Shown: piece after piece, positions 48,901 through 63,900 of the stretch
How positions within the stretch are numbered: the stretch's first letter is position 1
How the letters are laid out: each line of letters opens with the position of its first letter
Assembly: GCF_009901525.1 (NCBI RefSeq)
Contig: NZ_CP019288.1
Span: 4,803,501 to 4,867,500 of the forward strand
Length of the DNA: 64,000 nt
Source of the DNA: Kordia antarctica
GTDB lineage: Bacteria; Bacteroidota; Bacteroidia; Flavobacteriales; Flavobacteriaceae
Reading direction: 5' to 3'
Program-made: the position numbers and the translations under genes
Notes under the pieces: generated by a model
Databases searched by the model: none
What the model was told of the DNA's origin: nothing
The model's input: the letters and a program-made list of their open reading frames with translations, nothing else

Positions 48901-51900
48901 TAAGTATAAACAATCCAAGTTCAGTAGATACAGTAGTGAGTATTACCACGGTTGATAACTCTGCAACTGATCCAAATGATTACTCGACCACAACAGTCAC
49001 TGCAACAATTCCAGCAGGACAAACAACTGTGAACGTATCAATTCCAATTACAGATGATTTAGTTGGAGAACCAACAGAAGACTTCAGTGTAAACGGAAGT
49101 GTAGTAAGTGGAAACACAAGCAATACAACAGATAGCGGAACAGTAACCATCACAGATAATGATACACCAGCATTCACAGTAGGTGATGTAACGATCGCAG
49201 AAAATGGCGGATCGGCATCAGTTCCTGTGAGTATTGACAATCCAAGTTCAGTAGATACGGTAGTAAGTATTACCACGGTTGATAACAGTGCAACAGATCC
49301 AAATGATTACTCGACCACGACAGTCACTGCAACAATTCCAGCAGGACAGACAACAGTTAATGTTAGTATTCCAATTACAGATGATTTAGTAGGAGAACCA
49401 ACAGAAGACTTTACGGTAAATGGAAGCGTAGTAAGTGGAAACACATCAAACACAACAGATAGCGGAACCGTAACCATCACAGATAATGATACACCAGCAT
49501 TTACTGTTGGAGATGTAACGATCGCAGAAAACGGCGGTAGCGCATCAGTTCCAGTTAGCATTGCTAATCCAAGTTCAGTAGATACAGTTGTATCGATCAC
49601 TACTGTAGATAATACAGCGGTTAATCCAGCGGATTACACCACAACGACCGTTACTGCAACAATTCCAGCAGGACAGACAACAGTAAATGTTAGTATTCCA
49701 ATCACGGATGATTTAGTTGGAGAACCAACAGAAAACTTTAGTGTAAACGGAAGCGTAGTAAGTGGAAACACGAGCAATGCAACAGATAGCGGAACAGTAA
49801 CCATTACAGATAACGACACACCAGTAATAGTAATAGGTAATTTAACAGTAACTGAATCAGTAGGTACGGCAAATGTTCCTGTCAGCATCAGCAATCCAAG
49901 CTCAGTAGATACGGTAGTTAGTATCACTACAGTAGATAACACAGCGGTTAATCCAAATGATTATACTAGCACTACTGTAACTGTAACAATTCCAGCGGGT
50001 CAAACAAGCGTTAATGTTAGTATTCCAATTGTCGCTGATCTTACAGGAGAACCAACTGAAGATTTCACAGTTAATGGAACTGTAACAAGTGGTAACACAA
50101 ATAATACAGATCCAAGTGGAACAGTAACAATCACAGATGCTAATACACCAGCGTTCGTTGTTGGAGATGTAACCATCGCAGAAAACGCAGGGCCAGCAAG
50201 TGTCCCAGTAAGTATCGCAAATCCAAGTAGTGTAGATACTGTTGTATCGATCACTACAGTAGATAACTCAGCGACAGATCCAAATGATTACTCGACCACA
50301 ACAGTTACTGCAACAATCCCAGCAGGACAAACAACAGTTAATGTTAGTATTCCAATCACAGATGATTTAGTTGGAGAACCAACAGAAGACTTCAGTGTAA
50401 ACGGAAGCGTAGTTAGTGGAAACACTTCAAACGCAACAGATAGCGGAACAGTAACCATCACTGATAATGACACACCAGCTTTTACAGTTGGAGATGTAAC
50501 GATCGCAGAAAATGGCGGAAGCGCATCAGTTCCTGTGAGTATTGACAATCCAAGTTCAGTAGATACAGTAGTGAGTATCACTACAGTAGATAACTCAGCG
50601 GTTAATCCAGCGGATTACTCGTCAACAACAGTTACTGCAACAATCCCAGCAGGACAAACAACAGTGAATGTAAGTATTCCAATCACAGATGATTTAGTTG
50701 GAGAACCAACAGAAGACTTCAGTGTAAACGGAAGTGTAGTAAGTGGAAACACAAGCAATACAACAGATAGCGGAACAGTAACCATCACAGATAATGATAC
50801 ACCAGCATTCACAGTTGGAGATGTAACGATCGCAGAAAATGGCGGATCGGCATCAGTTCCTGTGAGTATTGACAATCCAAGTTCAGTAGATACGGTAGTA
50901 AGTATTACCACGGTTGATAACAGTGCAACAGATCCAAATGATTACTCGACCACGACAGTAACTGCTACAATTCCAGCAGGACAAACAACAGTGAATGTAT
51001 CAATTCCAATCACAGATGATTTAGTTGGAGAACCAACGGAAGACTTCAGTGTAAACGGAAGCGTAGTTAGTGGAAACACGAGCAACACAACAGATAGCGG
51101 AACAGTAACCATTACAGATAACGACACACCAGCATTCACAGTTGGAGATGTGACGCTTGCAGAAAACGCAGGACCAGCAAGTGTTCCAGTTAGCATTGCT
51201 AATCCAAGTTCAGTAGATACTGTTGTAAGTATCACTACTGTAGATAATACTGCGGTTAATCCAGCGGATTACTCGACCACGACAGTCACTGCAACAATCC
51301 CAGCAGGACAAACCACCGTAAACGTATCAATTCCAATCACGGATGATTTAGTTGGAGAGCCAACGGAAAATCTTACAGTTAATGGAACAGTAGTAAGTGG
51401 AAACACAAGTAACACAACAGACAGCGGAACAGTAACAATCACAGATAACGACACACCAGCCTTTACAGTAGGTGATGTAACAATTGCAGAAAACGCAGGG
51501 CCAGCAAGTGTTCCAGTAAGTATCGCAAATCCAAGTAGTGTAGATACGGTTGTATCAATCACTACAGTAGATAACACAGCGACTGATCCAGCGGATTACT
51601 CGTCAACAACAGTAACTGCAACAATTCCAGCAGGACAAACAACAGTGAATGTAAGTATTCCAATCACAGATGATTTAGTTGGAGAACCAACAGAAAACTT
51701 TAGTGTAAACGGAAACGTAGTAAGTGGAAACACCTCAAACACCACAGATAGCGGAACAGTTACCATTACAGATAACGACACACCAGCCTTTACAGTAGGT
51801 GATGTAACCATCGCAGAAAATGGCGGAAGCGCATCAGTTCCAGTAAGTATTGACAATCCAAGTTCAGTAGATACAGTAGTAAGTATCACTACAGTAGATA

Positions 51901-54900
51901 ACTCAGCGACTGATCCAGCGGATTACTCGACCACGACAGTAACTGCTACGATTCCAGCAGGACAGACAACAGTTAATGTTAGTATTCCAATTACCGATGA
52001 TTTAGTAGGAGAACCAACGGAAAACTTTACAGTCAATGGAAGCGTAGTAAGTGGAAACACATCAAACACAACAGATAGCGGAACAGTAACCATTACAGAT
52101 AACGACACACCAGCCTTTACAGTAGGTGATGTAACGCTTGCAGAAAACGCTGGACCAGCAAGTGTACCAGTAAGTATCGCAAATCCAAGTAGTGTAGATA
52201 CTGTTGTATCGATCACTACTGTAGATAACTCAGCGACAGATCCAAATGATTACTCGACCACGACAGTAACTGCTACGATTCCAGCAGGACAAACAACAGT
52301 GAATGTATCAATTCCAATCACAGATGATTTAGTAGGAGAACCAACGGAAAACTTTACAGTTAACGGAAACGTAGTAAGTGGAAACACCTCAAACACAACA
52401 GATAGCGGAACAGTTACCATTACAGATAACGACACACCAGCCTTTACAGTTGGAGATGTAACGCTTGCAGAAAACGCAGGACCAGCAAGTGTCCCAGTAA
52501 GTATCGCAAACCCAAGTAGTGTAGATACCGTAGTAAGTATCACTACTGTAGATAATACTGCGGTTAATCCAGCGGATTACTCGACCACAACAGTTACTGC
52601 AACAATTCCAGCAGGACAAACCACAGTAAACGTTAGTATCCCAATCACAGATGATTTAGTTGGAGAACCAACGGAAGACTTCAGTGTAAACGGAAGCGTA
52701 GTAAGTGGAAACACGAGCAACACAACAGATAGCGGAACAGTAACCATCACAGATAATGATACACCAGCATTCACAGTAGGTGATGTAACGATCGCAGAAA
52801 ATGGCGGATCGGCATCAGTTCCAGTAAGTATTGACAATCCAAGTTCAGTAGATACGGTAGTGAGTATCACTACAGTAGATAACTCAGCGACAGATCCAGC
52901 GGATTACTCGTCAACAACAGTTACTGCAACAATCCCAGCAGGACAAACCACCGTGAATGTATCAATTCCAATCACAGATGATTTAGTTGGAGAACCAACA
53001 GAAGACTTCAGTGTAAACGGAAGTGTAGTAAGTGGAAACACAAGCAATACAACAGATAGCGGAACAGTAACCATCACAGATAATGATACACCAGCATTTA
53101 CTGTTGGAGATGTAACGATCGCAGAAAATGGCGGATCGGCATCAGTTCCTGTGAGTATTGACAATCCAAGTTCAGTAGATACGGTAGTAAGTATTACCAC
53201 GGTTGATAACAGTGCAACAGATCCAAATGATTACTCGACCACGACAGTCACTGCAACAATTCCAGCAGGACAGACAACAGTTAATGTTAGTATTCCAATC
53301 ACGGATGATTTAGTTGGAGAACCAACGGAAGACTTTAGTGTAAACGGAAGCGTAGTAAGTGGAAACACATCAAACACCACAGATAGCGGAACAGTAACCA
53401 TCACAGATAACGACACACCAGCGTTTACTGTTGGAGATGTAACCATCGTAGAAAACGCAGGACCAGCAAGTGTTCCAGTAAGTATCGCAAACCCAAGTAG
53501 TGTAGATACTGTTGTATCGATTACTACAGTAGATAATACTGCGGTTAATCCAGCGGATTACTCGACCACGACAGTTACTGCAACAATTCCAGCAGGACAA
53601 ACAACAGTGAATGTATCAATTCCAATCACAGATGATTTAGTTGGAGAACCAACAGAAAACTTTACAGTTAACGGAAGCGTAGTTAGTGGAAACACTTCAA
53701 ACGCAACAGATAGCGGAACAGTAACCATCACAGATAATGACACACCAGCCTTTACAGTAGGTGATGTAACGATCGCAGAAAATGGCGGATCGGCATCAGT
53801 TCCTGTGAGTATTGACAATCCAAGTAGTGTAGATACAGTTGTATCGATCACTACTGTAGATAACACTGCGGTTAATCCAGCGGATTACTCGTCAACAACA
53901 GTTACTGCAACAATCCCAGCAGGACAAACAACTGTGAACGTATCAATTCCAATTACAGATGATTTAGTTGGGGAACCAACGGAAGACTTCAGTGTAAACG
54001 GAAGCGTAGTAAGTGGAAACACGAGCAATACAACAGATAGCGGAACAGTAACAATTACAGATAATGATACGCCAGCCTTTACTGTTGGAGATGTAACAAT
54101 CGCAGAAAATGGCGGTAGTGCATCAGTTCCAGTAAGTATTGACAATCCAAGTTCAGTAGATACGGTAGTAAGTATCACTACAGTAGATAACTCAGCGACT
54201 GATCCAAATGATTACTCGACCACTACAGTAACTGCAACAATCCCAGCAGGACAAACAACAGTGAATGTATCAATTCCAATCACAGATGATTTAGTAGGAG
54301 AACCAACAGAAAACTTTACAGTTAACGGAAACGTTGTAAGTGGAAACACGAGCAATACAACAGATAGCGGAACGGTAACAATTACAGATAATGACACGCC
54401 AGCCTTTACAGTCGGAGATGTAACGCTTGCAGAAAACGCAGGACCAGCAAGTGTCCCAGTAAGTATCGCAAACCCAAGTAGTGTAGATACGGTTGTATCG
54501 ATTACTACAGTAGATAACACTGCGGTTAATCCAGCGGATTACTCGACCACGACAGTTACTGCAACCATTCCAGCGGGACAAACCACAGTTAATGTATCAA
54601 TTCCAATCACAGATGATTTAGTAGGAGAACCAACGGAAAACTTTACAGTTAACGGAAACGTAGTAAGTGGAAACACATCAAACGCAACAGATAGCGGAAC
54701 AGTAACAATTACAGATAATGACACGCCAGCCTTTACAGTAGGTGATGTAACCATCGCAGAAAACGCTGGACCAGCAAGTGTACCAGTTAGTATCGCAAAC
54801 CCAAGTAGTGTAGATACAGTAGTATCCATCACTACTGTAGATAACACAGCGGTTAATCCAGCGGATTACTCGACAACGACAGTTACTGCAACGATTCCAG

Positions 54901-57900
54901 CAGGACAAACGAGCGTGAATGTTAGTATTCCAATCACAGATGACATCGTTGGAGAACCAACGGAAGACTTCAGTGTAAACGGAAGCGTAGTTAGTGGAAA
55001 CACATCAAACGCAACAGATAGCGGAACGGTAACAATTACAGATAATGATACGCCAGCGTTTACTGTTGGAGATGTAACCATCGCAGAAAACGCAGGACCA
55101 GCAAGTGTCCCAGTAAGTATCGCAAATCCAAGTAGTGTAGATACTGTTGTATCGATCACTACAGTAGATAACTCAGCGACAGATCCAAATGATTACTCGA
55201 CCACAACAGTAACTGCAACAATCCCAGCAGGACAAACAACAGTGAATGTATCAATTCCAATCACAGATGATTTAGTTGGGGAACCAACGGAAGACTTCAG
55301 TGTAAACGGAAACGTTGTAAGTGGAAACACGAGCAATACAACAGATAGCGGAACAGTAACCATCACAGATAATGACACACCAGCCTTTACAGTAGGTGAT
55401 GTAACGATCGCAGAAAATGGCGGATCGGCATCAGTTCCAGTAAGTATTGACAATCCAAGTTCAGTAGATACGGTTGTAAGTATTACCACGGTTGATAACA
55501 GTGCAACAGATCCAAATGATTACTCGACCACTACAGTAACTGCAACAATCCCAGCAGGACAAACAACAGTGAATGTATCAATTCCAATTACGGATGATTT
55601 AGTAGGAGAACCAACGGAAAACTTCAGTGTAAACGGAAGTGTAGTAAGTGGAAACACATCAAACACCACAGATAGCGGAACAGTAACCATTACAGATAAT
55701 GACACACCAGCATTTACAGTTGGAGATGTAACCATCGCAGAAAATGGCGGAAGCGCATCAGTTCCAGTAAGTATTGACAATCCAAGTTCAGTAGATACGG
55801 TTGTAAGTATCACTACAGTAGATAACTCAGCGACAGATCCAGCGGATTACTCGACCACAACGGTTACTGCAACAATCCCAGCAGGACAAACGACTGTGAA
55901 CGTTAGTATTCCAATCACAGATGATTTAGTTGGAGAACCAACGGAAGACTTCAGTGTAAACGGAAGCGTAGTTAGTGGAAACACGAGCAACGCAACAGAT
56001 AGCGGAACAGTAACCATTACAGATAATGACACACCAGCATTTACAGTTGGAGATGTAACAATCGCAGAAAATGGCGGAAGCGCATCAGTTCCAGTAAGTA
56101 TTGACAATCCAAGTTCAGTAGATACGGTTGTAAGTATTACCACGGTTGATAACAGTGCAACAGATCCAAATGATTACTCGACCACTACAGTAACTGCAAC
56201 AATCCCAGCAGGACAAACAACAGTGAATGTATCAATTCCAATTACGGATGATTTAGTAGGAGAACCAACGGAAGACTTCAGTGTAAACGGAAGTGTAGTA
56301 AGTGGAAACACAAGCAATACAACAGATAGCGGAACAGTAACCATCACAGATAATGATACACCAGCATTCACAGTTGGAGATGTAACGATCGCAGAAAATG
56401 GCGGATCGGCATCAGTTCCTGTGAGTATTGACAATCCAAGTTCAGTAGATACGGTAGTAAGTATTACCACGGTTGATAACAGTGCAACAGATCCAAATGA
56501 TTACTCGACCACGACAGTAACTGCTACAATTCCAGCAGGACAAACAACAGTGAATGTATCAATTCCAATCACAGATGATTTAGTTGGAGAACCAACGGAA
56601 GACTTCAGTGTAAACGGAAGCGTAGTTAGTGGAAACACGAGCAACACAACAGATAGCGGAACAGTAACCATTACAGATAACGACACACCAGCATTCACAG
56701 TTGGAGATGTGACGCTTGCAGAAAACGCAGGACCAGCAAGTGTTCCAGTTAGCATTGCTAATCCAAGTTCAGTAGATACTGTTGTAAGTATCACTACTGT
56801 AGATAATACTGCGGTTAATCCAGCGGATTACTCGACCACGACAGTCACTGCAACAATCCCAGCAGGACAAACCACCGTAAACGTATCAATTCCAATCACG
56901 GATGATTTAGTTGGAGAGCCAACGGAAAATCTTACAGTTAATGGAACAGTAGTAAGTGGAAACACAAGTAACACAACAGACAGCGGAACAGTAACAATCA
57001 CAGATAACGACACACCAGCCTTTACAGTAGGTGATGTAACAATTGCAGAAAACGCAGGGCCAGCAAGTGTTCCAGTAAGTATCGCAAATCCAAGTAGTGT
57101 AGATACGGTTGTATCAATCACTACAGTAGATAACACAGCGACTGATCCAGCGGATTACTCGTCAACAACAGTAACTGCAACAATTCCAGCAGGACAAACA
57201 ACAGTGAATGTAAGTATTCCAATCACAGATGATTTAGTTGGAGAACCAACAGAAAACTTTAGTGTAAACGGAAACGTAGTAAGTGGAAACACCTCAAACA
57301 CCACAGATAGCGGAACAGTTACCATTACAGATAACGACACACCAGCCTTTACAGTAGGTGATGTAACCATCGCAGAAAATGGCGGAAGCGCATCAGTTCC
57401 AGTAAGTATTGACAATCCAAGTTCAGTAGATACAGTAGTAAGTATCACTACAGTAGATAACTCAGCGACTGATCCAGCGGATTACTCGACCACGACAGTA
57501 ACTGCTACGATTCCAGCAGGACAGACAACAGTTAATGTTAGTATTCCAATTACCGATGATTTAGTAGGAGAACCAACGGAAAACTTTACAGTCAATGGAA
57601 GCGTAGTAAGTGGAAACACATCAAACACAACAGATAGCGGAACAGTAACCATTACAGATAACGACACACCAGCCTTTACAGTAGGTGATGTAACGCTTGC
57701 AGAAAACGCTGGACCAGCAAGTGTACCAGTAAGTATCGCAAATCCAAGTAGTGTAGATACTGTTGTATCGATCACTACTGTAGATAACTCAGCGACAGAT
57801 CCAAATGATTACTCGACCACGACAGTAACTGCTACGATTCCAGCAGGACAAACAACAGTGAATGTATCAATTCCAATCACAGATGATTTAGTAGGAGAAC

Positions 57901-60900
57901 CAACGGAAAACTTTACAGTTAACGGAAACGTAGTAAGTGGAAACACCTCAAACACAACAGATAGCGGAACAGTTACCATTACAGATAACGACACACCAGC
58001 CTTTACAGTTGGAGATGTAACGCTTGCAGAAAACGCAGGACCAGCAAGTGTCCCAGTAAGTATCGCAAACCCAAGTAGTGTAGATACCGTAGTAAGTATC
58101 ACTACTGTAGATAATACTGCGGTTAATCCAGCGGATTACTCGACCACAACAGTTACTGCAACAATTCCAGCAGGACAAACCACAGTAAACGTTAGTATCC
58201 CAATCACAGATGATTTAGTTGGAGAACCAACGGAAGACTTCAGTGTAAACGGAAGCGTAGTAAGTGGAAACACGAGCAACACAACAGATAGCGGAACAGT
58301 AACCATCACAGATAATGATACACCAGCATTCACAGTAGGTGATGTAACGATCGCAGAAAATGGCGGATCGGCATCAGTTCCAGTAAGTATTGACAATCCA
58401 AGTTCAGTAGATACGGTAGTGAGTATCACTACAGTAGATAACTCAGCGACAGATCCAGCGGATTACTCGTCAACAACAGTTACTGCAACAATCCCAGCAG
58501 GACAAACCACCGTGAATGTATCAATTCCAATCACAGATGATTTAGTTGGAGAACCAACAGAAGACTTCAGTGTAAACGGAAGTGTAGTAAGTGGAAACAC
58601 AAGCAATACAACAGATAGCGGAACAGTAACCATCACAGATAATGATACACCAGCATTTACTGTTGGAGATGTAACGATCGCAGAAAATGGCGGATCGGCA
58701 TCAGTTCCTGTGAGTATTGACAATCCAAGTTCAGTAGATACGGTAGTAAGTATTACCACGGTTGATAACAGTGCAACAGATCCAAATGATTACTCGACCA
58801 CGACAGTCACTGCAACAATTCCAGCAGGACAGACAACAGTTAATGTTAGTATTCCAATCACGGATGATTTAGTTGGAGAACCAACGGAAGACTTTAGTGT
58901 AAACGGAAGCGTAGTAAGTGGAAACACATCAAACACCACAGATAGCGGAACAGTAACCATCACAGATAACGACACACCAGCGTTTACTGTTGGAGATGTA
59001 ACCATCGTAGAAAACGCAGGACCAGCAAGTGTTCCAGTAAGTATCGCAAACCCAAGTAGTGTAGATACTGTTGTATCGATTACTACAGTAGATAATACTG
59101 CGGTTAATCCAGCGGATTACTCGACCACGACAGTTACTGCAACAATCCCAGCAGGACAAACCACCGTAAACGTATCAATTCCAATCACGGATGATTTAGT
59201 TGGAGAACCAACAGAAGACTTTACGGTAAACGGAAGCGTAGTAAGTGGAAACACGAGCAACGCAACAGATAGCGGAACAGTAACCATCACAGATAACGAC
59301 ACGCCGGCCTTTACAGTAGGTGATGTAACGATCGCAGAAAATGGCGGAAGCGCATCAGTTCCAGTAAGTATTGACAATCCAAGTTCAGTAGATACGGTAG
59401 TGAGTATCACTACAGTAGATAACTCAGCGACAGATCCAGCGGATTACTCGACCACAACGGTTACTGCAACAATCCCAGCAGGACAAACAACAGTGAATGT
59501 ATCAATTCCAATTACAGATGATTTAGTTGGAGAACCAACGGAAGACTTTAGTGTAAACGGAAGCGTAGTAAGTGGAAACACATCAAACACCACAGATAGC
59601 GGAACCGTAACCATCACAGATAATGATACACCAGCATTTACTGTTGGAGATGTAACCATCGCAGAAAACGGCGGTAGCGCATCAGTTCCAGTTAGCATAG
59701 CAAACCCAAGTAGTGTAGATACCGTTGTAAGTATCACTACAGTAGATAACAGTGCTACAGATCCAAATGATTACTCGACCACGACAGTAACTGCTACGAT
59801 TCCAGCAGGACAAACGAGCGTGAACGTTAGTATTCCAATCACAGATGACTTAGTTGGAGAACCAACAGAAGACTTCAGTGTAAACGGAAGCGTAGTTAGT
59901 GGAAACACATCAAACACTACAGATAGCGGAACAGTAACCATCACAGACAACGACACACCAGCCTTTACAGTAGGTGATGTAACGCTTGCAGAAAACGCAG
60001 GACCAGCAAGTGTCCCAGTAAGTATCGCAAATCCAAGTAGTGTAGATACGGTTGTATCAATCACTACAGTAGATAACACTGCGGTTAATCCAGCGGATTA
60101 CTCGACCACGACAGTTACTGCAACAATCCCAGCAGGACAAACCACCGTAAACGTATCAATTCCAATCACAGATGATTTAGTAGGAGAACCAACAGAAAAC
60201 TTTACAGTTAACGGAAACGTTGTAAGTGGAAACACATCAAACACAACAGATAGCGGAACCGTAACCATCACTGACAACGACACACCAGCATTTACAGTAG
60301 GTGATGTAACAATCGCAGAAAATGGCGGAAGCGCATCAGTTCCTGTGAGCATTGCAAATCCAAGTTCAGTAGATACGGTTGTATCAATTACTACTGTAGA
60401 TAATACTGCGGTTAATCCAGCAGATTACTCGACCACAACAGTAACTGCAACAATCCCAGCAGGACAAACAACAGTGAATGTATCAATTCCAATTACGGAT
60501 GATTTAGTTGGAGAACCAACAGAAGACTTCAGTGTAAACGGAAGTGTAGTAAGTGGAAACACAAGCAATACAACAGATAGCGGAACAGTAACCATTACAG
60601 ATAACGACACACCAGCATTCACAGTTGGTGATGTAACGATCGCAGAAAATGGCGGAAGCGCATCAGTTCCAGTTAGCATAGCAAACCCAAGTAGTGTAGA
60701 TACCGTTGTAAGTATCACTACAGTAGATAACTCAGCGACAGATCCAAATGATTACTCGACCACAACGGTTACTGCAACAATCCCAGCAGGACAAACCACA
60801 GTAAATGTTAGTATTCCAATTACCGATGATTTAGTTGGAGAACCAACAGAAGACTTCAGTGTAAACGGAAGCGTAGTTAGTGGAAACACTTCAAACGCAA

Positions 60901-63900
60901 CCGACAGCGGAACAGTAACCATTACTGACAACGACACACCAGCATTCACAGTTGGAGATGTAACAATCGCAGAAAATGGCGGAAGCGCATCAGTTCCAGT
61001 AAGTATTGACAATCCAAGTTCAGTAGATACGGTTGTAAGTATTACCACGGTTGATAACAGTGCAACAGATCCAAATGATTACTCGACCACTACAGTAACT
61101 GCAACAATCCCAGCAGGACAAACAACAGTGAATGTATCAATTCCAATTACGGATGATTTAGTAGGAGAACCAACGGAAAACTTCAGTGTAAACGGAAGTG
61201 TAGTAAGTGGAAACACATCAAACACCACAGATAGCGGAACAGTAACCATTACAGATAATGACACACCAGCATTTACAGTTGGAGATGTAACCATCGCAGA
61301 AAATGGCGGAAGCGCATCAGTTCCAGTAAGTATTGACAATCCAAGTTCAGTAGATACGGTTGTAAGTATCACTACAGTAGATAACTCAGCGACAGATCCA
61401 GCGGATTACTCGACCACAACGGTTACTGCAACAATCCCAGCAGGACAAACGACTGTGAACGTTAGTATTCCAATCACAGATGATTTAGTTGGAGAACCAA
61501 CGGAAGACTTCAGTGTAAACGGAAGCGTAGTTAGTGGAAACACGAGCAACGCAACAGATAGCGGAACAGTAACCATTACAGATAATGACACACCAGCATT
61601 TACAGTTGGAGATGTAACAATCGCAGAAAATGGCGGAAGCGCATCAGTTCCAGTAAGTATTGACAATCCAAGTTCAGTAGATACGGTTGTAAGTATTACC
61701 ACGGTTGATAACAGTGCAACAGATCCAAATGATTACTCGACCACTACAGTAACTGCAACAATCCCAGCAGGACAAACAACAGTGAATGTATCAATTCCAA
61801 TTACGGATGATTTAGTAGGAGAACCAACGGAAGACTTCAGTGTAAACGGAAGCGTAGTTAGTGGAAACACATCAAACACAACAGATAGCGGAACAGTAAC
61901 CATTACAGATAATGACACACCAGCATTTACAGTTGGAGATGTAACAATCGCAGAAAATGGCGGAAGCGCATCAGTTCCAGTAAGTATTGACAATCCAAGT
62001 TCAGTAGATACGGTTGTAAGTATTACCACGGTTGATAACAGTGCAACAGATCCAAATGATTACTCGACCACTACAGTAACTGCAACAATCCCAGCAGGAC
62101 AAACAACAGTGAATGTATCAATTCCAATTACGGATGATTTAGTTGGAGAACCAACTGAAAACTTTACAGTCAATGGAAACGTTGTAAGTGGAAACACATC
62201 AAACACAACAGATAGCGGAACAGTAACTATCACAGATAACGATACGCCAGCGTTTACTGTTGGAGATGTAACCATCGCAGAAAACGCAGGGCCAGCAAGT
62301 GTCCCAGTAAGTATCGCAAATCCAAGTAGTGTAGATACTGTTGTATCGATCACTACAGTAGATAACTCAGCGACAGATCCAAATGATTACTCGACCACAA
62401 CAGTTACTGCAACAATCCCAGCAGGACAAACAACAGTTAATGTTAGTATTCCAATCACAGATGATTTAGTTGGAGAACCAACAGAAGACTTCAGTGTAAA
62501 CGGAAGCGTAGTTAGTGGAAACACGAGCAATACAACAGATAGCGGAACGGTAACGATCACAGACAACGACACACCATCCATAGTAATTGGAGATGTAACA
62601 GTAGATGAAGGAGCAGGCACAGTAAGTGTACCAGTAACTATCAGCAATCCAAGTAGTGTAGATACCGTAGTAAGTATTACCACTACCACAGGAACGGCAG
62701 GAACAGCTGATTACACAACAACAACGGTGACTGCAACGATACCAGCAGGACAAACAACGGTTTCTATTATCATTCCAATCACGGATGATTTAATAGATGA
62801 GCCAAATGAAGATTTCACAGTAAATGGAACTGTCACAAGTGGCAACACAAGTAACACAGATCCAAGTGGAACGATAACAATTACAGACAACGATGGCTTA
62901 CCAATGGTAACAATTGGCGATGTAATAGTTGATGAGACAGATGGCACGGCAGTAGTTCCAGTAAGTATCGATACACCAAGTAGTGTAGACACGGTAGTTA
63001 CCATCACAACAACTAACGTTGATGCAACAAGTCCAAATGATTACACGACCACAACAGTAACTGCAACTATCCCAGCGGGACAAACCACAGTTAATGTAAG
63101 TATACCAATTATAGATGATGTTGTTGGAGAACCTACAGAAACATTCACAGTAGATGGAAACGTTGTAAGTGGAAACACAATCAACACGAATCCAAGCGGA
63201 ACAGTAACGATCAATGACAACGATACACCATCCATAGTAATTGGAGATGTAACAGTAGATGAAGGCGCAGGCACAGTAAGTGTACCAGTAACTATCAGCA
63301 ATCCAAGTAGTGTAGATACCGTAGTAAGTATTACCACTACCACAGGAACGGCAGGAACAGCTGATTACACAACAACAACGGTGACTGCAACGATACCAGC
63401 AGGACAAACAACGGTTTCTATTATCATTCCAATTACGGATGATTTAATAGATGAGCCAAATGAAGATTTCACAGTAAATGGAACTGTCACAAGTGGCAAC
63501 ACAAGTAACACAGATCCAAGTGGAACGATAACAATTACAGACAACGATGGCTTACCAATGGTAACAATTGGCGATGTAATAGTTGATGAGACAGATGGCA
63601 CGGCAGTAGTTCCAGTAAGTATCGATACACCAAGTAGTGTAGACACGGTAGTTACCATCACAACAACTAACGTTGATGCAACAAGTCCAAGTGATTACAC
63701 GACCACAACAGTTACTGCAACCATCCCAGCGGGACAAACCACAGTTAATGTAAGTGTACCAATTATAGATGATGTTGTTGGAGAACCTACAGAAACATTC
63801 ACAGTAGATGGAAACGTTGTAAGTGGAAACACAATCAACACGAATCCAAGCGGAACAGTAACGATCAATGACAACGATACACCATCCATAGTAATTGGAG

